A stretch of DNA of 64,000 nucleotides from Noviherbaspirillum saxi (GTDB lineage: Bacteria > Pseudomonadota > Gammaproteobacteria > Burkholderiales > Burkholderiaceae_D), in NCBI RefSeq assembly GCF_003591035.1, contig NZ_QYUO01000002.1:434001-498000 (forward strand), written 5' to 3'. Position numbers and translations under genes: made by a program. This document shows positions 26,328 to 34,892 of this stretch, one piece after another. Numbering within the stretch: position 1 is the first letter of the stretch; each line of letters starts with the position of its first letter. The notes under the pieces are model-generated. The model was not told where the DNA came from and searched no databases. It saw only the letters and a list, made by a program, of their open reading frames with translations.

Positions 26328-27854
26328 TTGAATGCTCGTGTTCTGCTCGTTACTTCAGAAGCTGTTCCACTTGTTAAAACCGGCGGGCTTGCCGATGTGA
26401 TCACCTCGCTGGCAGGTGCGCTGCGCCGGCGCGGTATCGATGCCACGGTACTGATGCCCGGCTATCCGGCAGCGAAAGAACGCGCGGAAGAGTTGGAGTC
26501 CATCGGTGAATTGCCTGACCTGCCTGGCGGATCGGGGCGTCTGCTCAAAGGCGTCATGCCGGGCAGCGATGTGCCGGTGGTGCTGCTGGAAACGGCATGC
26601 ATAGATGCGCGTACCGCCAATCCCTATGTCGATTGCCAGGGACAGGAGTTTGCCGACAATGCGCAATGCTTTGCGTCGCTCTCGCATGCGGCGGTCAGTA
26701 TCTGCGCGGGAGAAACGGCGTTGCCGATACCGCATGTGGTGCACGCGAACGACTGGCATGCCGGATTGATTGCCGCACTGCTGAAGCTGCGGCAGATCGA
26801 CAATGTCGGTTCGCTGCTGACCATTCATAACCTCGCGTTTCAAGGCAATTATCCGATGGACCTTGCGTCGGCGCTGGGTATTCCGGACTGGATGCTGACG
26901 CCCGATGAAATGGAATTCTGGGGCCGGATGAGCTTTCTGAAGGCCGGCATTCGTCATGCGGACCGCATTTCCACGGTCAGCCAATCCTATGCGAACGAAA
27001 TACTGACGCCGCGCTTCGGGCATGGCATGGACGGCTTGCTGAATGTGCGCAGGCAAGATCTGGTCGCGATCCGCAACGGAGTCGATACCGATACCTGGGA
27101 TCCCGCCAACGATACGCTGATCGCACGCCAGTTCAGCCTGGCCGACATGCGCGGCAAAACCAGCTGCAAGCGCGAGTTGCAAATGCTGTTCAATCTGCCG
27201 GTCGAACCCTTCGCGCCTGTGCTGGCGATTGGCAGCCGCATCACGCATCAAAAGATGGCCGATGTCGCATTGCGCTCGCTGCCGGAAATCTTGACGCGCT
27301 ATCCGCGCGCGCAGTTGGTCTTGGTCGGTCGTGGCGACCGCGAGTATGAACAGGGTTTCATGGCCCTTGCCGAGCGTTTCGCCGGCCGCGTCGGCGTATA
27401 TATCGGTTACGAAGAAAAACACGCGCATGCACTGCATGCAGGCGCCGACATGCTGCTGCATGGCACGCGTTTCGAGCCTTTCGGTTTGACGCCGCTGTAT
27501 TCGATGCGCTACGGCACGATCCCGATCGCATCGCGCGTCGGCGGCATGATCGATTCCATCGCTGACGGCGGATTGAGCGGTCCGGTGCCCGACAACGCCA
27601 ACGGTATTCTGTTCGACGGAGAAACCGCCGACGACATGAGCACTGCGGTCAGCCGTGCATTCGAGCTGTATGCGATACCCAATGAATGGCATGCCATGCA
27701 GCGCAATGCCATGTCTGCAAACTTCTCGTGGGATCCGCCGGCCGAGCAATACATGGCGCTCTATCGCGAGATCGCACCGGCGCACGCGAGAGCACTGTTT
27801 TCCGATGCACAGGATGCGCAGCCGGCCGATGCCCAGCACTACAAGACAGCCTGA
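26328..27854 (+). CDS. glgA: Glycogen synthase GlgA
   Basis: A 508-residue GT5 glycogen synthase adding glucose from ADP-glucose to alpha-1,4 chains. The N-terminus MNARVLLVTSEAVPLVKTGGLADV contains the K-T-G-G-L nucleotide-binding loop, and GLTPLYSMRYGTIPI with the preceding R-F-E-P-F-G is the C-terminal E-x7-E region. TTG 26328 is the start: AGGGAG lies eight bases upstream and family alignment begins here, while upstream in-frame codons are not homologous. No glgC gene is in this window, so its ADP-glucose must come from elsewhere. It opens the 29 kb glucan locus. Confidence 0.95.
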   Translation: MNARVLLVTSEAVPLVKTGGLADVITSLAGALRRRGIDATVLMPGYPAAKERAEELESIGELPDLPGGSGRLLKGVMPGSDVPVVLLETACIDARTANPYVDCQGQEFADNAQCFASLSHAAVSICAGETALPIPHVVHANDWHAGLIAALLKLRQIDNVGSLLTIHNLAFQGNYPMDLASALGIPDWMLTPDEMEFWGRMSFLKAGIRHADRISTVSQSYANEILTPRFGHGMDGLLNVRRQDLVAIRNGVDTDTWDPANDTLIARQFSLADMRGKTSCKRELQMLFNLPVEPFAPVLAIGSRITHQKMADVALRSLPEILTRYPRAQLVLVGRGDREYEQGFMALAERFAGRVGVYIGYEEKHAHALHAGADMLLHGTRFEPFGLTPLYSMRYGTIPIASRVGGMIDSIADGGLSGPVPDNANGILFDGETADDMSTAVSRAFELYAIPNEWHAMQRNAMSANFSWDPPAEQYMALYREIAPAHARALFSDAQDAQPADAQHYKTA

Positions 27855-28152
27855 TCGATGCGGTAGCGACTTTTTCCCATCCAGGGAAAAGGGTAGGGAA
27901 ATCGGCACGTCACCACGATAACTCGAACGCAGCGATGCAGCAGCATGCATTCGCTCGCCTGTCATTCGATAGAAATCAATCGGGCGTACCGCAGCGGCCG
28001 CGTGCCCGCAACTTAGTTCGATCGAAATACTCAATATGGATATAGTCGTCCATAACGGTCGCACTCTGCACACCGCCTCGGGACGGACTGTTTGGCTGGC
28101 ATTGATGCTACAGCCATGCTCCACCGTCGTGTTTCGCAAAGAGAGCCGATGC

Positions 28153-30261
28153 ATGTTTTTTGAAATTCCTGATCGCCTTATGCCCGGCCATCCATTTCCG
28201 ATGGGCGCGACTTATGACGGGCAGGGCGTCAACTTTGCGGTGTTTTCCGCCAATGCGGGAAAAATAGATCTCTGCATCTTCGACGCGGCCGGACGCAAGG
28301 AAGTCGCGCGCTTGCCGTTGCCGGACTGTACCAACGAAATCTGGCATGGTTATCTTCCCGAAGCTGGACCGGGATTGCTGTATGGCTTGCGCGCACACGG
28401 ACCTTACGATCCGCACCGCGGACATCGCTTCAATCCGAACAAGCTGCTGATCGATCCCTATGCAAAGCTGTTATCCGGTCCCTTGCGCTGGGCAGATGCG
28501 CTGTTCGGCTATCGCCTCGGATCGCCGCGTGTCGATCTCAGTTTTGACCGGCGCGACAGCGCGCCGGCCTTGCCCAAGGCTGTCGTCGTCGAAGAAGCCT
28601 TCAACTGGGGCGACGATCGCCGGCCCTGCGTGCCATGGTCAAAAACCGTAATCTACGAAGCGCATGTACGCGGCATCTCGATCATGCGCGACGACTTGCG
28701 CGCCGACCTGCGCGGTACGTTCGCGGCCCTGGCGAATCCGCGCTTCATCGATCATTTGCTCAAGCTGGGTGTGACGACGGTTGAATTGATGCCAGTTAAC
28801 GCCTTCATGCAGGATCACTTCCTGCTCGGACGCGGACTGCGCAATTACTGGGGCTACAGCCCACTATCCTTTTTCGCGCCGGAACCGACTTATCTGTCCA
28901 AGGGTGGCCTGCATGACATGCGGATGGCGGTGCGGCGACTGCACGCGGCGGGTATAGAAGTCATTCTCGATGTCGTCTACAACCACACCAGCAGCGGCAA
29001 TGAAAAGGGGCCGACCATCTGCTTCCGTGGTCTGGATAACGCCAGTTACTTCCGCCTGGTCCCGGGCAATGAACGCTATTACATCAACGAGACCGGTTGC
29101 GGCAATACGCTCAACGTTTCACACCCGCGCGTGCTGCAAATGGTGATGGACTCGCTACGCTACTGGGCCGAGTCCTACCATATCGACGGTTTCCGCTTCG
29201 ACCTCGGCGCCACGCTCGGGCGAGAAGGCGCGGGCTTCGATCCCGGTTCCGGCTTCTTCGACGCGATCCTGCAAGATCCTGTACTGTCGCGGCTCAAACT
29301 GATTTCCGAACCATGGGACATCGGTCCCGGCGGCTATCAGCTCGGCAATCATCCGCCCGGCTTTGCGGAATGGAATGACAAGTTCCGCGACGGCGTGCGG
29401 CGTTTCTGGCGCGGCGATTCCGGACAGCGTGCCGATTTCGCCGCGCGTCTGAGCGGCTCGGCCGACCTGTTCAACCGGCGTCACCGCAAGCCTTGGGCGT
29501 CGATCAACTACGTCGCTTCGCATGACGGCTTCACGCTGCAGGATGTGGTCAGCTATACCGAAAAGCATAACGAAGCCAACGGCGAAAACGGCAATGACGG
29601 ACACTCCGAAAACTACAGCGCGAACTGGGGCGTGGAAGGGCCCACCGATGGTCGGGGCATTCTCGAGTTGCGCAATCGCGTGCGCCGGGCCATGCTGGCC
29701 ACCGTCATGTTCGCGCAAGGCACGCCCATGCTGCTGGCCGGCGACGAGTTCGGACGCACGCAGCGCGGCAACAATAATGCGTATTGCCAGGACAATGAGA
29801 TTTCGTGGGTAGACTGGCATGCCGCGCAGACGCCGGAAGCGAAATCGCTGACGGCCTATGTTGGCCGATTGATCACCTTGCGCCATAACTTCGAGGCCAT
29901 GCAGGCGCAGCGCTTTCTGCATGGCGATGAACTGGAACCGGGCATACGCGATGTCGCCTGGTATGACGAACGCGGAAAAGAACTGTCATCCGATGCATGG
30001 CAAAACCCCGAAGCGCGCGCATTGACAGTGCAGCGCGCGAACACCAACGGCGGCGATGCGATCGATATCGTGCTGATGTGCATCAACGCAGGCCATGATC
30101 CATTGAGCTTCATCTTTCCCGACCTTTTGTCTACCTGGTATTTGCTGCTTGATAGCGCGGTCGATGAAACACTGGCGCAGGAAATGCGTGATGGCAGCGT
30201 TGAAGTGCAGGGACATAGCGTCATGGTATTTGCCAACCGCATTCCTAAAGCCTTGCGCTGA
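28153..30261 (+). CDS. glgX: Glycogen debranching enzyme GlgX (copy 1)
   Basis: A 702-residue GH13_11 isoamylase-type debranching enzyme hydrolysing alpha-1,6 branches of limit dextrins. A CBM48 domain (about residues 10-105, G-Y-D-G-Q-G-V-N-F-A-V-F-S) precedes the catalytic barrel. Motifs are D-V-V-Y-N-H-T, G-F-R-F-D-L-G (nucleophile Asp), S-E-P-W-D-I-G (acid/base Glu) and S-H-D-G-F. ATG 28153 is preferred because the family starts here; the frame is open to 28036 but not conserved. A second glgX lies at 45766 and shares motifs throughout. Confidence 0.95.
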   Translation: MFFEIPDRLMPGHPFPMGATYDGQGVNFAVFSANAGKIDLCIFDAAGRKEVARLPLPDCTNEIWHGYLPEAGPGLLYGLRAHGPYDPHRGHRFNPNKLLIDPYAKLLSGPLRWADALFGYRLGSPRVDLSFDRRDSAPALPKAVVVEEAFNWGDDRRPCVPWSKTVIYEAHVRGISIMRDDLRADLRGTFAALANPRFIDHLLKLGVTTVELMPVNAFMQDHFLLGRGLRNYWGYSPLSFFAPEPTYLSKGGLHDMRMAVRRLHAAGIEVILDVVYNHTSSGNEKGPTICFRGLDNASYFRLVPGNERYYINETGCGNTLNVSHPRVLQMVMDSLRYWAESYHIDGFRFDLGATLGREGAGFDPGSGFFDAILQDPVLSRLKLISEPWDIGPGGYQLGNHPPGFAEWNDKFRDGVRRFWRGDSGQRADFAARLSGSADLFNRRHRKPWASINYVASHDGFTLQDVVSYTEKHNEANGENGNDGHSENYSANWGVEGPTDGRGILELRNRVRRAMLATVMFAQGTPMLLAGDEFGRTQRGNNNAYCQDNEISWVDWHAAQTPEAKSLTAYVGRLITLRHNFEAMQAQRFLHGDELEPGIRDVAWYDERGKELSSDAWQNPEARALTVQRANTNGGDAIDIVLMCINAGHDPLSFIFPDLLSTWYLLLDSAVDETLAQEMRDGSVEVQGHSVMVFANRIPKALR

Positions 30262-30430
30262 CGAATCATGCAAGCAGGCACGATGAGGAATCCCGGGCAT
30301 TGTTCTTGCGTTAATTTTAATTAATGGTGCTCGATGCGGACAACGCCGCAGGCGCTTTTAAGCTAGCGCATTTATTGATCACGTATGTGTTGCCGCACCG
30401 ACTCGCGTTTGAGATTGTTCAAGCTCTTTT

Positions 30431-30451
30431 AAGGAAACACGTGTTCTCCTT
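30431..30451. promoter_or_regulatory. Palindrome upstream of the nucleotidyltransferase gene
   Basis: AAGGA-AACACGTGTT-(C)TCCTT: a perfect 10-bp core AACACGTGTT with matching outer AAGGA/TCCTT arms, about 50-70 bases before the gene start at 30504. It could be an operator or a leader hairpin. Confidence 0.4.
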
Positions 30452-30503
30452 AGCATCATGCACATTACCTGTGTAATCGAACATTTATTCAAGGCTAAAA
30501 AAT

Positions 30504-31724
30504 ATGAAAGCAATGATTCTTGCTGCCGGTAAAGGCACCCGCGTGCGTCCCCTGACTTACGATTTGCCCAAGCCGATGATTCCTCTTCTCGGAAAGCCGG
30601 TCATGGCTTATATCGTCGAGCACCTTGCCAAATGCGGGGTACAAGACATCATGGTCAATGTCAGTTACCTGCACGAAAAAATCGAAAGCTATTTCGGCGA
30701 AGGCAGTCAATTCGGTGTACGCATCGGCTACTCGTTCGAAGGCTATATGAATGAAAGCGGCGAAGTCATTCCAGAGGCGCTAGGTTCCGCCGGCGGAATG
30801 AAAAAGATTCAAGAATTTGGTAGGTTTTTCGATCAGACCACGATCGTGTTATGCGGCGATGCCATTATTGATCTCGATATCAAGGCCGCCATCGAAGAAC
30901 ACAAGCGCAAGGGTGCGCTGGCCAGCGTGATCACATGCGAAGTACCGTGGGACAAGGTTTCCGATTACGGCGTGGTGGTCAGCGATGCCGATGGGCGCAT
31001 TCAAAAATTCCAGGAAAAGCCCAGGCGCGAAGATGCATTGTCGAATCTGGCCAGCACCGGTATCTATATTTTTGAACCGGAAGCGATCGACTTGATTCCG
31101 GCGGGTGAAGTGTTCGATATCGGCTCGCAATTGTTCCCGCTGATGGCGGAAAAAGGCATGGCCTTTTATGCACAGAACCAGGATTTCGAGTGGCTCGATA
31201 TCGGTAGCGTCACCGATTACTGGGGCGTGCTGCAAACCCTGCTGGCCGGCGACCATCCACAGCTGCTGGTACCTGGAGAACAGCTGCGCGATGGTGTCTC
31301 GGTCGGCCTCAATACGCGTATCGAATGGGAAGGCACGACGATAGAAGGACCGGTCTATATCGGCGCCGGTTGCCATATCGAAGCCGGCAGCAAAATCATC
31401 GGCCCGACATGGATAGGACACGGCAGCCATATCTGCGCCGGCGCCGAAGTCACGCGCAGCATCCTGTTCGAATACACGCGCGTACTGGCAGGTGCCACGC
31501 TCGATGAACTGATCGTCTGCAACGACTACGCGGTCGACCGTGAAGGCAATATGTCGCGGCTGTCGGAAGCGGAAGATATCGGACTCAACAATGCGCGCGA
31601 TCGCCGGCATGCGCGGCGCAGCAAGGACGGCAGCGAAGAGAATGGCGAAGAGATCGATGAGGTTACGCCGCAACTCGGCGTGATGGCCGAGGACGAGCAG
31701 GCGAAGTTGTCGTATGCGCAGTAG
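30504..31724 (+). CDS. NDP-sugar pyrophosphorylase (mannose-1-phosphate guanylyltransferase-like)
   Basis: A 406-residue sugar-phosphate nucleotidyltransferase. The N-terminal Rossmann-like domain has the signature MILAAGKGTRVRPLTYDLPKPMIP and VLCGDAII (metal Asp). From about residue 255 a left-handed beta-helix of hexapeptide repeats follows (PVYIGAGCHIEAGSKIIGPTWIGHG). The C-terminal 45 residues are highly charged and probably disordered. The motif is of RmlA/ManC type, not GlgC, so the sugar is likely mannose or glucose with GTP, UTP or dTTP. Its place beside glgA/glgX suggests it feeds a polysaccharide, but this is inference. Confidence 0.85.
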   Translation: MKAMILAAGKGTRVRPLTYDLPKPMIPLLGKPVMAYIVEHLAKCGVQDIMVNVSYLHEKIESYFGEGSQFGVRIGYSFEGYMNESGEVIPEALGSAGGMKKIQEFGRFFDQTTIVLCGDAIIDLDIKAAIEEHKRKGALASVITCEVPWDKVSDYGVVVSDADGRIQKFQEKPRREDALSNLASTGIYIFEPEAIDLIPAGEVFDIGSQLFPLMAEKGMAFYAQNQDFEWLDIGSVTDYWGVLQTLLAGDHPQLLVPGEQLRDGVSVGLNTRIEWEGTTIEGPVYIGAGCHIEAGSKIIGPTWIGHGSHICAGAEVTRSILFEYTRVLAGATLDELIVCNDYAVDREGNMSRLSEAEDIGLNNARDRRHARRSKDGSEENGEEIDEVTPQLGVMAEDEQAKLSYAQ

Positions 31725-31789
31725 ATGAACGCCTGAATGCGCGCGGGTCTCGCAGCCATATCATGCCACCACCTTCTTCCCGTCGTGCC

Positions 31790-31799
31790 CGCGCAAGCG
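31790..31799. repeat. Target-site duplication, left
   Basis: CGCGCAAGCG, matching CGCGAAAGCG on the other side of the insertion sequence with one mismatch. Confidence 0.7.
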
Positions 31800-33308
31800 C
31801 TAACCTATGCCCACATCTTTGCAAGTTTCCAGCCCTGCACGACGCTGTCGAAGCGCTGTAATCCGTGCAACATAGTGACAGGGCCGGGTTTGGCTTCGCT
31901 GGCATATCCCATCCAGCCACCCAGGCGTGCAATTGTCCAGGCCGCCCAAGCCATAACATGACGTGGATACGGGTTCTTCTGCTTGTCAGTCTTACCCTCA
32001 AGCTTGCCTTGCAACTGCTCCAGCACCGTGATCTCGTCGCCGTCAAACGCATCGCTGGCGCGTTGCTGTGACTGGCCGTCCCGTGCGTTGACCAACTGCA
32101 GTGTGCGAGCGGCTACCAGCACGGCCATGCTGGCCAGCTTGAGCAGGGCGCCGGCATCTTCCAGCTGGCTGGCCTCCAGGCCAAGCCCCTGCCGCTTCAA
32201 CGTGCGAAACAGCTGTTCGATCTGCCAGCGCTGCCGGTACCAGTCCACCAACCGCAGTGCGTCTTGTACGTCGGCGACCGCATGCGTACTCAGCAACCGC
32301 CAGTGCACCGGCTGCTCGCCTGGCACCACCGTATGCGTCAATTCCAGCACGTCCACTACCGACAGCTCGATGCTTGGCTGCCGGGCCCGACAGTGCTGGG
32401 GCCGGGTAATGCGTACCTGCCCAAAGCGCACTTCCATGTGGGCACAATGGGCCGTGCGTGCAGCAGAACGCGCGCCATCGGTGCTTTTGTATGGACGGCC
32501 GGCTGCGCGCGCGGGCACCTCTAATGCGAAACAGGCCACTGCCGACTGGGCAGCGAGCCATCTGCACAAGCTCCCACCCTCGGCCAGCTTGCGGTCAAAG
32601 TGCGACCGGGTGAGCAGGTGGGTGTGGCCATCCGGGATGCGGTCCCATTGCTCATAGAGGTCGCTCTCACGGTCGGCAATCACGGTCACCTCGGCGGCCT
32701 GCTCCAGACATTGCTTGGCAGCTTGTGCCGCCTGCAGCCAGCGGTACGATTCCTTCTCTTCGATGGGCAGAAGATCATAATTGCGTGCCGCTGTCTTGGT
32801 GCGTACCCATGCCTGTTGGTGCGCGATGCCCAGACAGTCCCGACGGTCGGCATCGATTGCCAGCACCGGATGGATGAACAGCCCCGCGCCCTTACTGTTG
32901 CTGATCTTACCCAAGCCTTCGGTACGCCGCCCGTGGCCTGTGTAATCGAGTTCGCTGGTGTCCTGAATGGCCAGCACATGCCGGCCGGCTGCGGCAGCAG
33001 CAGTCCTGCTGCTGCCATGGCGGATGATTTCCTGAGGTGTCACGTCGGGATGCTCCAGCAAGCGGTCGAATCGCTTCTGCGTGGCACGGTCGTCGGCCAA
33101 ATGGCGAATGCAGACCGTGCCCCGTTCCAGCATTCGACCGTAAAGCAGCTTGCCGGTTTTGCAAAGACGCTTGTCGCCGAATTCCCCGATGCAATACTCA
33201 TCGCCCAGCACCAGTGTTTCCTCCATGGTTGCCTCCTGCTCTTGGTCGATTCACCACCAACTACAGAATAGCCCTTGGAAAAGTTGCAAAGATATGGGCA
33301 CAGGTTAG
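31800..33308 (-). mobile_element. Complete IS4-family insertion sequence (1,509 bp)
   Basis: One transposase gene is bounded by inverted repeats of about 29 bp with three mismatches: left CTAACCTATGCCCACATC... (31800-31828) and right, read inward, CTAACCTGTGCCCATATC... (33280-33308). Ten-base near-identical duplications flank it (31790-31799, 33309-33318). Both ends and the gene are intact, so it may be active. It inserted between the nucleotidyltransferase and the divergent part of the glucan locus. Confidence 0.9.
31805..33226 (-). CDS. IS4 family transposase
   Basis: A 473-residue DDE transposase of the IS4 family (IS50/Tn5-related arrangement). The N-terminal zinc-ribbon/DNA-binding part includes FGDKRLCKTGKLLYGRM. 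Catalytic residues are Asp89 (AIQDTSELD), Asp185 (VIADRESD) and Glu337 in the Y330-xx-R333-xxx-E337-xxxxxx-K344 signature. The C-terminal helical part matches the Tn5 dimerisation region. It spans nearly the whole element and has no frameshift. Confidence 0.95.
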   Translation of the reverse strand: MEETLVLGDEYCIGEFGDKRLCKTGKLLYGRMLERGTVCIRHLADDRATQKRFDRLLEHPDVTPQEIIRHGSSRTAAAAAGRHVLAIQDTSELDYTGHGRRTEGLGKISNSKGAGLFIHPVLAIDADRRDCLGIAHQQAWVRTKTAARNYDLLPIEEKESYRWLQAAQAAKQCLEQAAEVTVIADRESDLYEQWDRIPDGHTHLLTRSHFDRKLAEGGSLCRWLAAQSAVACFALEVPARAAGRPYKSTDGARSAARTAHCAHMEVRFGQVRITRPQHCRARQPSIELSVVDVLELTHTVVPGEQPVHWRLLSTHAVADVQDALRLVDWYRQRWQIEQLFRTLKRQGLGLEASQLEDAGALLKLASMAVLVAARTLQLVNARDGQSQQRASDAFDGDEITVLEQLQGKLEGKTDKQKNPYPRHVMAWAAWTIARLGGWMGYASEAKPGPVTMLHGLQRFDSVVQGWKLAKMWA

Positions 33309-33318
33309 CGCGAAAGCG
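33309..33318. repeat. Target-site duplication, right
   Basis: CGCGAAAGCG, partner of 31790-31799. Joined without the IS, the flanks form a CCCGC-loop-GCGGG hairpin of the widespread intergenic type. Confidence 0.7.
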
Positions 33319-33369
33319 GGTACCCATGGTGGCGCTGCACTATGAATACTGAGATCTGACCACGCTCCA

Positions 33370-33750
33370 CTAACTTGAGGATAGGTTTCGGCCCAGCCGG
33401 GCCGCCTCTATCGCGGCGATGTCGATCTTTTTCATGGTCATCATCGCGTCGAATGCGCGCTTGGCCGCCGCGCGATCGGGGTCGGATATCGCCGCGATGA
33501 GGGCGCGCGGGGTGATCTGCCATGACAATCCCCACCGGTCCTTGCACCAGCCGCATGCGCTTTCTTGGCCGCCATTGCCGACGACGGTGAACTCGACCGT
33601 GAGGACATCGCCCTGCTTGCCGTCGGGATAGTCGCCTGGTGCGCGGTGGACGGCGCCGACAGCGCTGTCGGGGAATGTTTCGGCATAGAAGTTTGCGGCG
33701 TCAACAGCGCCGCCTTCGTACCACAGACAGATCGTGTTCTTGCTGGTCAT
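33370..33750 (-). pseudogene. VOC superfamily (PhnB/3-demethylubiquinone methyltransferase-like) protein with internal deletion
   Basis: A 126-residue protein whose two ends match the common VOC family protein: MTSKNTICLWYEGGAVDAANFYAETFPDSAVGAVHRAPGDYP at the start and NGGQESACGWCKDRWGLSWQITPRAL toward the end. As I recall the family, about 35 residues are missing between VEFTV and VGNGG, exactly where the first beta-alpha-beta module should finish. The frame is kept, so a shortened protein could still be made, but the metal-site half is probably lost. It sits right beside the IS. Confidence 0.6.
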
Positions 33751-33837
33751 TTCGTGTCTCCTGAAGAGTTGAAAATCCGCGTCCCTCACCGTCAAAACCT
33801 AAGTCGGAATTCAGATTCTCTCCATCTTTCGTATGCA

Positions 33838-34101
33838 TCCTACAGGACGCATACGATGCGTCGAACGAAGGCAACACTGATCTATCGAAGAACGAAGAAC
33901 CTTAGGGTAGTACAACCTTTGCTCGGCCGCACCACGTTGGAAAGTACGGTACGTTATATCGAGGTCGAAATCGATGACGCGTTAGAGATCGCAGAACGGA
34001 CTGAAGTACGACGCAAAGCGGCCGGTGGAATCTGGTGGCGCATAGACGCTGACCGGCCATTTGCGAACGTTGATGCTCCAAATTCATTCGATATACAATA
34101 G
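33838..34101 (+). pseudogene. Tyrosine recombinase (integrase) C-terminal fragment
   Basis: The frame encodes THTMRRTKATLIYRRTKNLR, then LLGRTTLESTVRY, then VEIDDALEIAERTEV, the C-terminal catalytic block of a phage-type integrase. The HxxR box (H-T-M-R) and the nucleophile Tyr (S-T-V-R-Y) are present, but the usual His in L-L-G-H-T is Arg. The N-terminal two thirds are absent, so this is a relic; the last 30 residues run into unrelated sequence. It marks past insertion near the IS. Confidence 0.65.
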
Positions 34102-34157
34102 GTAACATTGCGAGCGACAGTCCTCCTCTTTATATGCTTTTAAACGTACGGGCAAAC

Positions 34158-34574
34158 ATGATCGAACCCTTCGGAAGTTGTAAGTGCGGCCAAGTCCAGT
34201 ACAAGGTGTCTAGCAGGGCACTGCAAGTAGTTGCCTGTCATTGCGGGATGTGTCGAAGCATGACTGGCGCGCCACTCTCCTCATATGTCGTGGTAAAGGA
34301 AGAGCACTTCGCCGTCACCTCTGGGCACGAGGTTCTTGCTAGTTATGCAGTGACGGACCGTACCAAGCGGTACTTTTGCGCTACTTGTGGCACCCCAATA
34401 TTCAACTCGAACCCGCATACATACAAGGGGCTCGCTATGCTCTATCTTGGGACTGTCGTAGATCATGAAAATTTTGTTCCAGAGCTCAGTATCTATTGCG
34501 AGGGCAAGCTGCCCTGGGTGAACATTCATGAGTCGAGCAAGAGCTTTCCGCAGGCTCCGACGCGAGGCGCCTGA
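34158..34574 (+). CDS. GFA/CENP-V domain protein (glutathione-dependent formaldehyde-activating family)
   Basis: A 138-residue zinc protein of the GFA family. Cysteine motifs are in the expected order: C-K-C-G near residue 8, A-C-H-C-G-M-C-R at about 26-33, and F-C-A-T-C-G-T-P at about 74. Members bind structural and catalytic zinc and have diverse or unknown roles; only one subgroup acts on S-hydroxymethyl-glutathione. The start is ATG 34158 or an in-frame ATG at 34134. GC content is lower than in the neighbouring glucan genes, so it was probably acquired. Confidence 0.78.
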   Translation: MIEPFGSCKCGQVQYKVSSRALQVVACHCGMCRSMTGAPLSSYVVVKEEHFAVTSGHEVLASYAVTDRTKRYFCATCGTPIFNSNPHTYKGLAMLYLGTVVDHENFVPELSIYCEGKLPWVNIHESSKSFPQAPTRGA

Positions 34575-34892
34575 CTCCTCCATCCAGCGGCCGATCTAAA
34601 AGCCGTTTTGTCCAACGCTTCGCCGCTCATGCATAACGCCGAAGGTCCGCTTCCAAGGAAACTGTAGGGCTGTTGTGGGTCGGCTTCTGAAGTTCAATAG
34701 GATTTCGGCAGTGGCTGCTCAGGCGCGCTTAGCCGCCGGTGATCGCGACCACCAGTCAAATACGCAATACCCTCAATCAGCCAGCACATCGATCTTCTCC
34801 AGGCAAAGCGCCCTCGAGGAAGGATCGGATCGCCGTGTTGGCGTTGCGCACATCGCTGCCGACCGGGGCCGAAGCAGCGTGTCAGATCAATC
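34575..34892. other. Gene-free stretch between GFA gene and alpha-glucosidase
   Basis: About 320 bases with no supported gene. A 35-codon minus-strand remnant around 34770-34870 reads plausibly as protein (VRNANTAIRSFLEGALPG) but has no start and no family I know. A GCATAACGCCGAAGG segment at 34632 recalls half an attC but has no partner. Confidence 0.4.

Noticed and set aside
30504..31724. ADP-glucose pyrophosphorylase (GlgC)
   Set aside because: The nucleotide-binding signature is RmlA/ManC-like and the GlgC-specific R-A-K-P-A motif is absent.
33370..33750. Intact short VOC protein
   Set aside because: Both ends match the family but a central block is missing, so I treat it as a deletion allele; transcription was not tested.
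33838..34101. Integron integrase (intI) that would explain the attC sites
   Set aside because: The fragment matches the C-terminus of a phage-type integrase, has no IntI-specific insert visible, is truncated, and lies 20 kb from the cassettes.
34575..34660. attC after the GFA gene (GCATAACGCCGAAGG)
   Set aside because: Only one half-site is seen; no inverted partner, and the stop codon context does not fit RYYYAAC.
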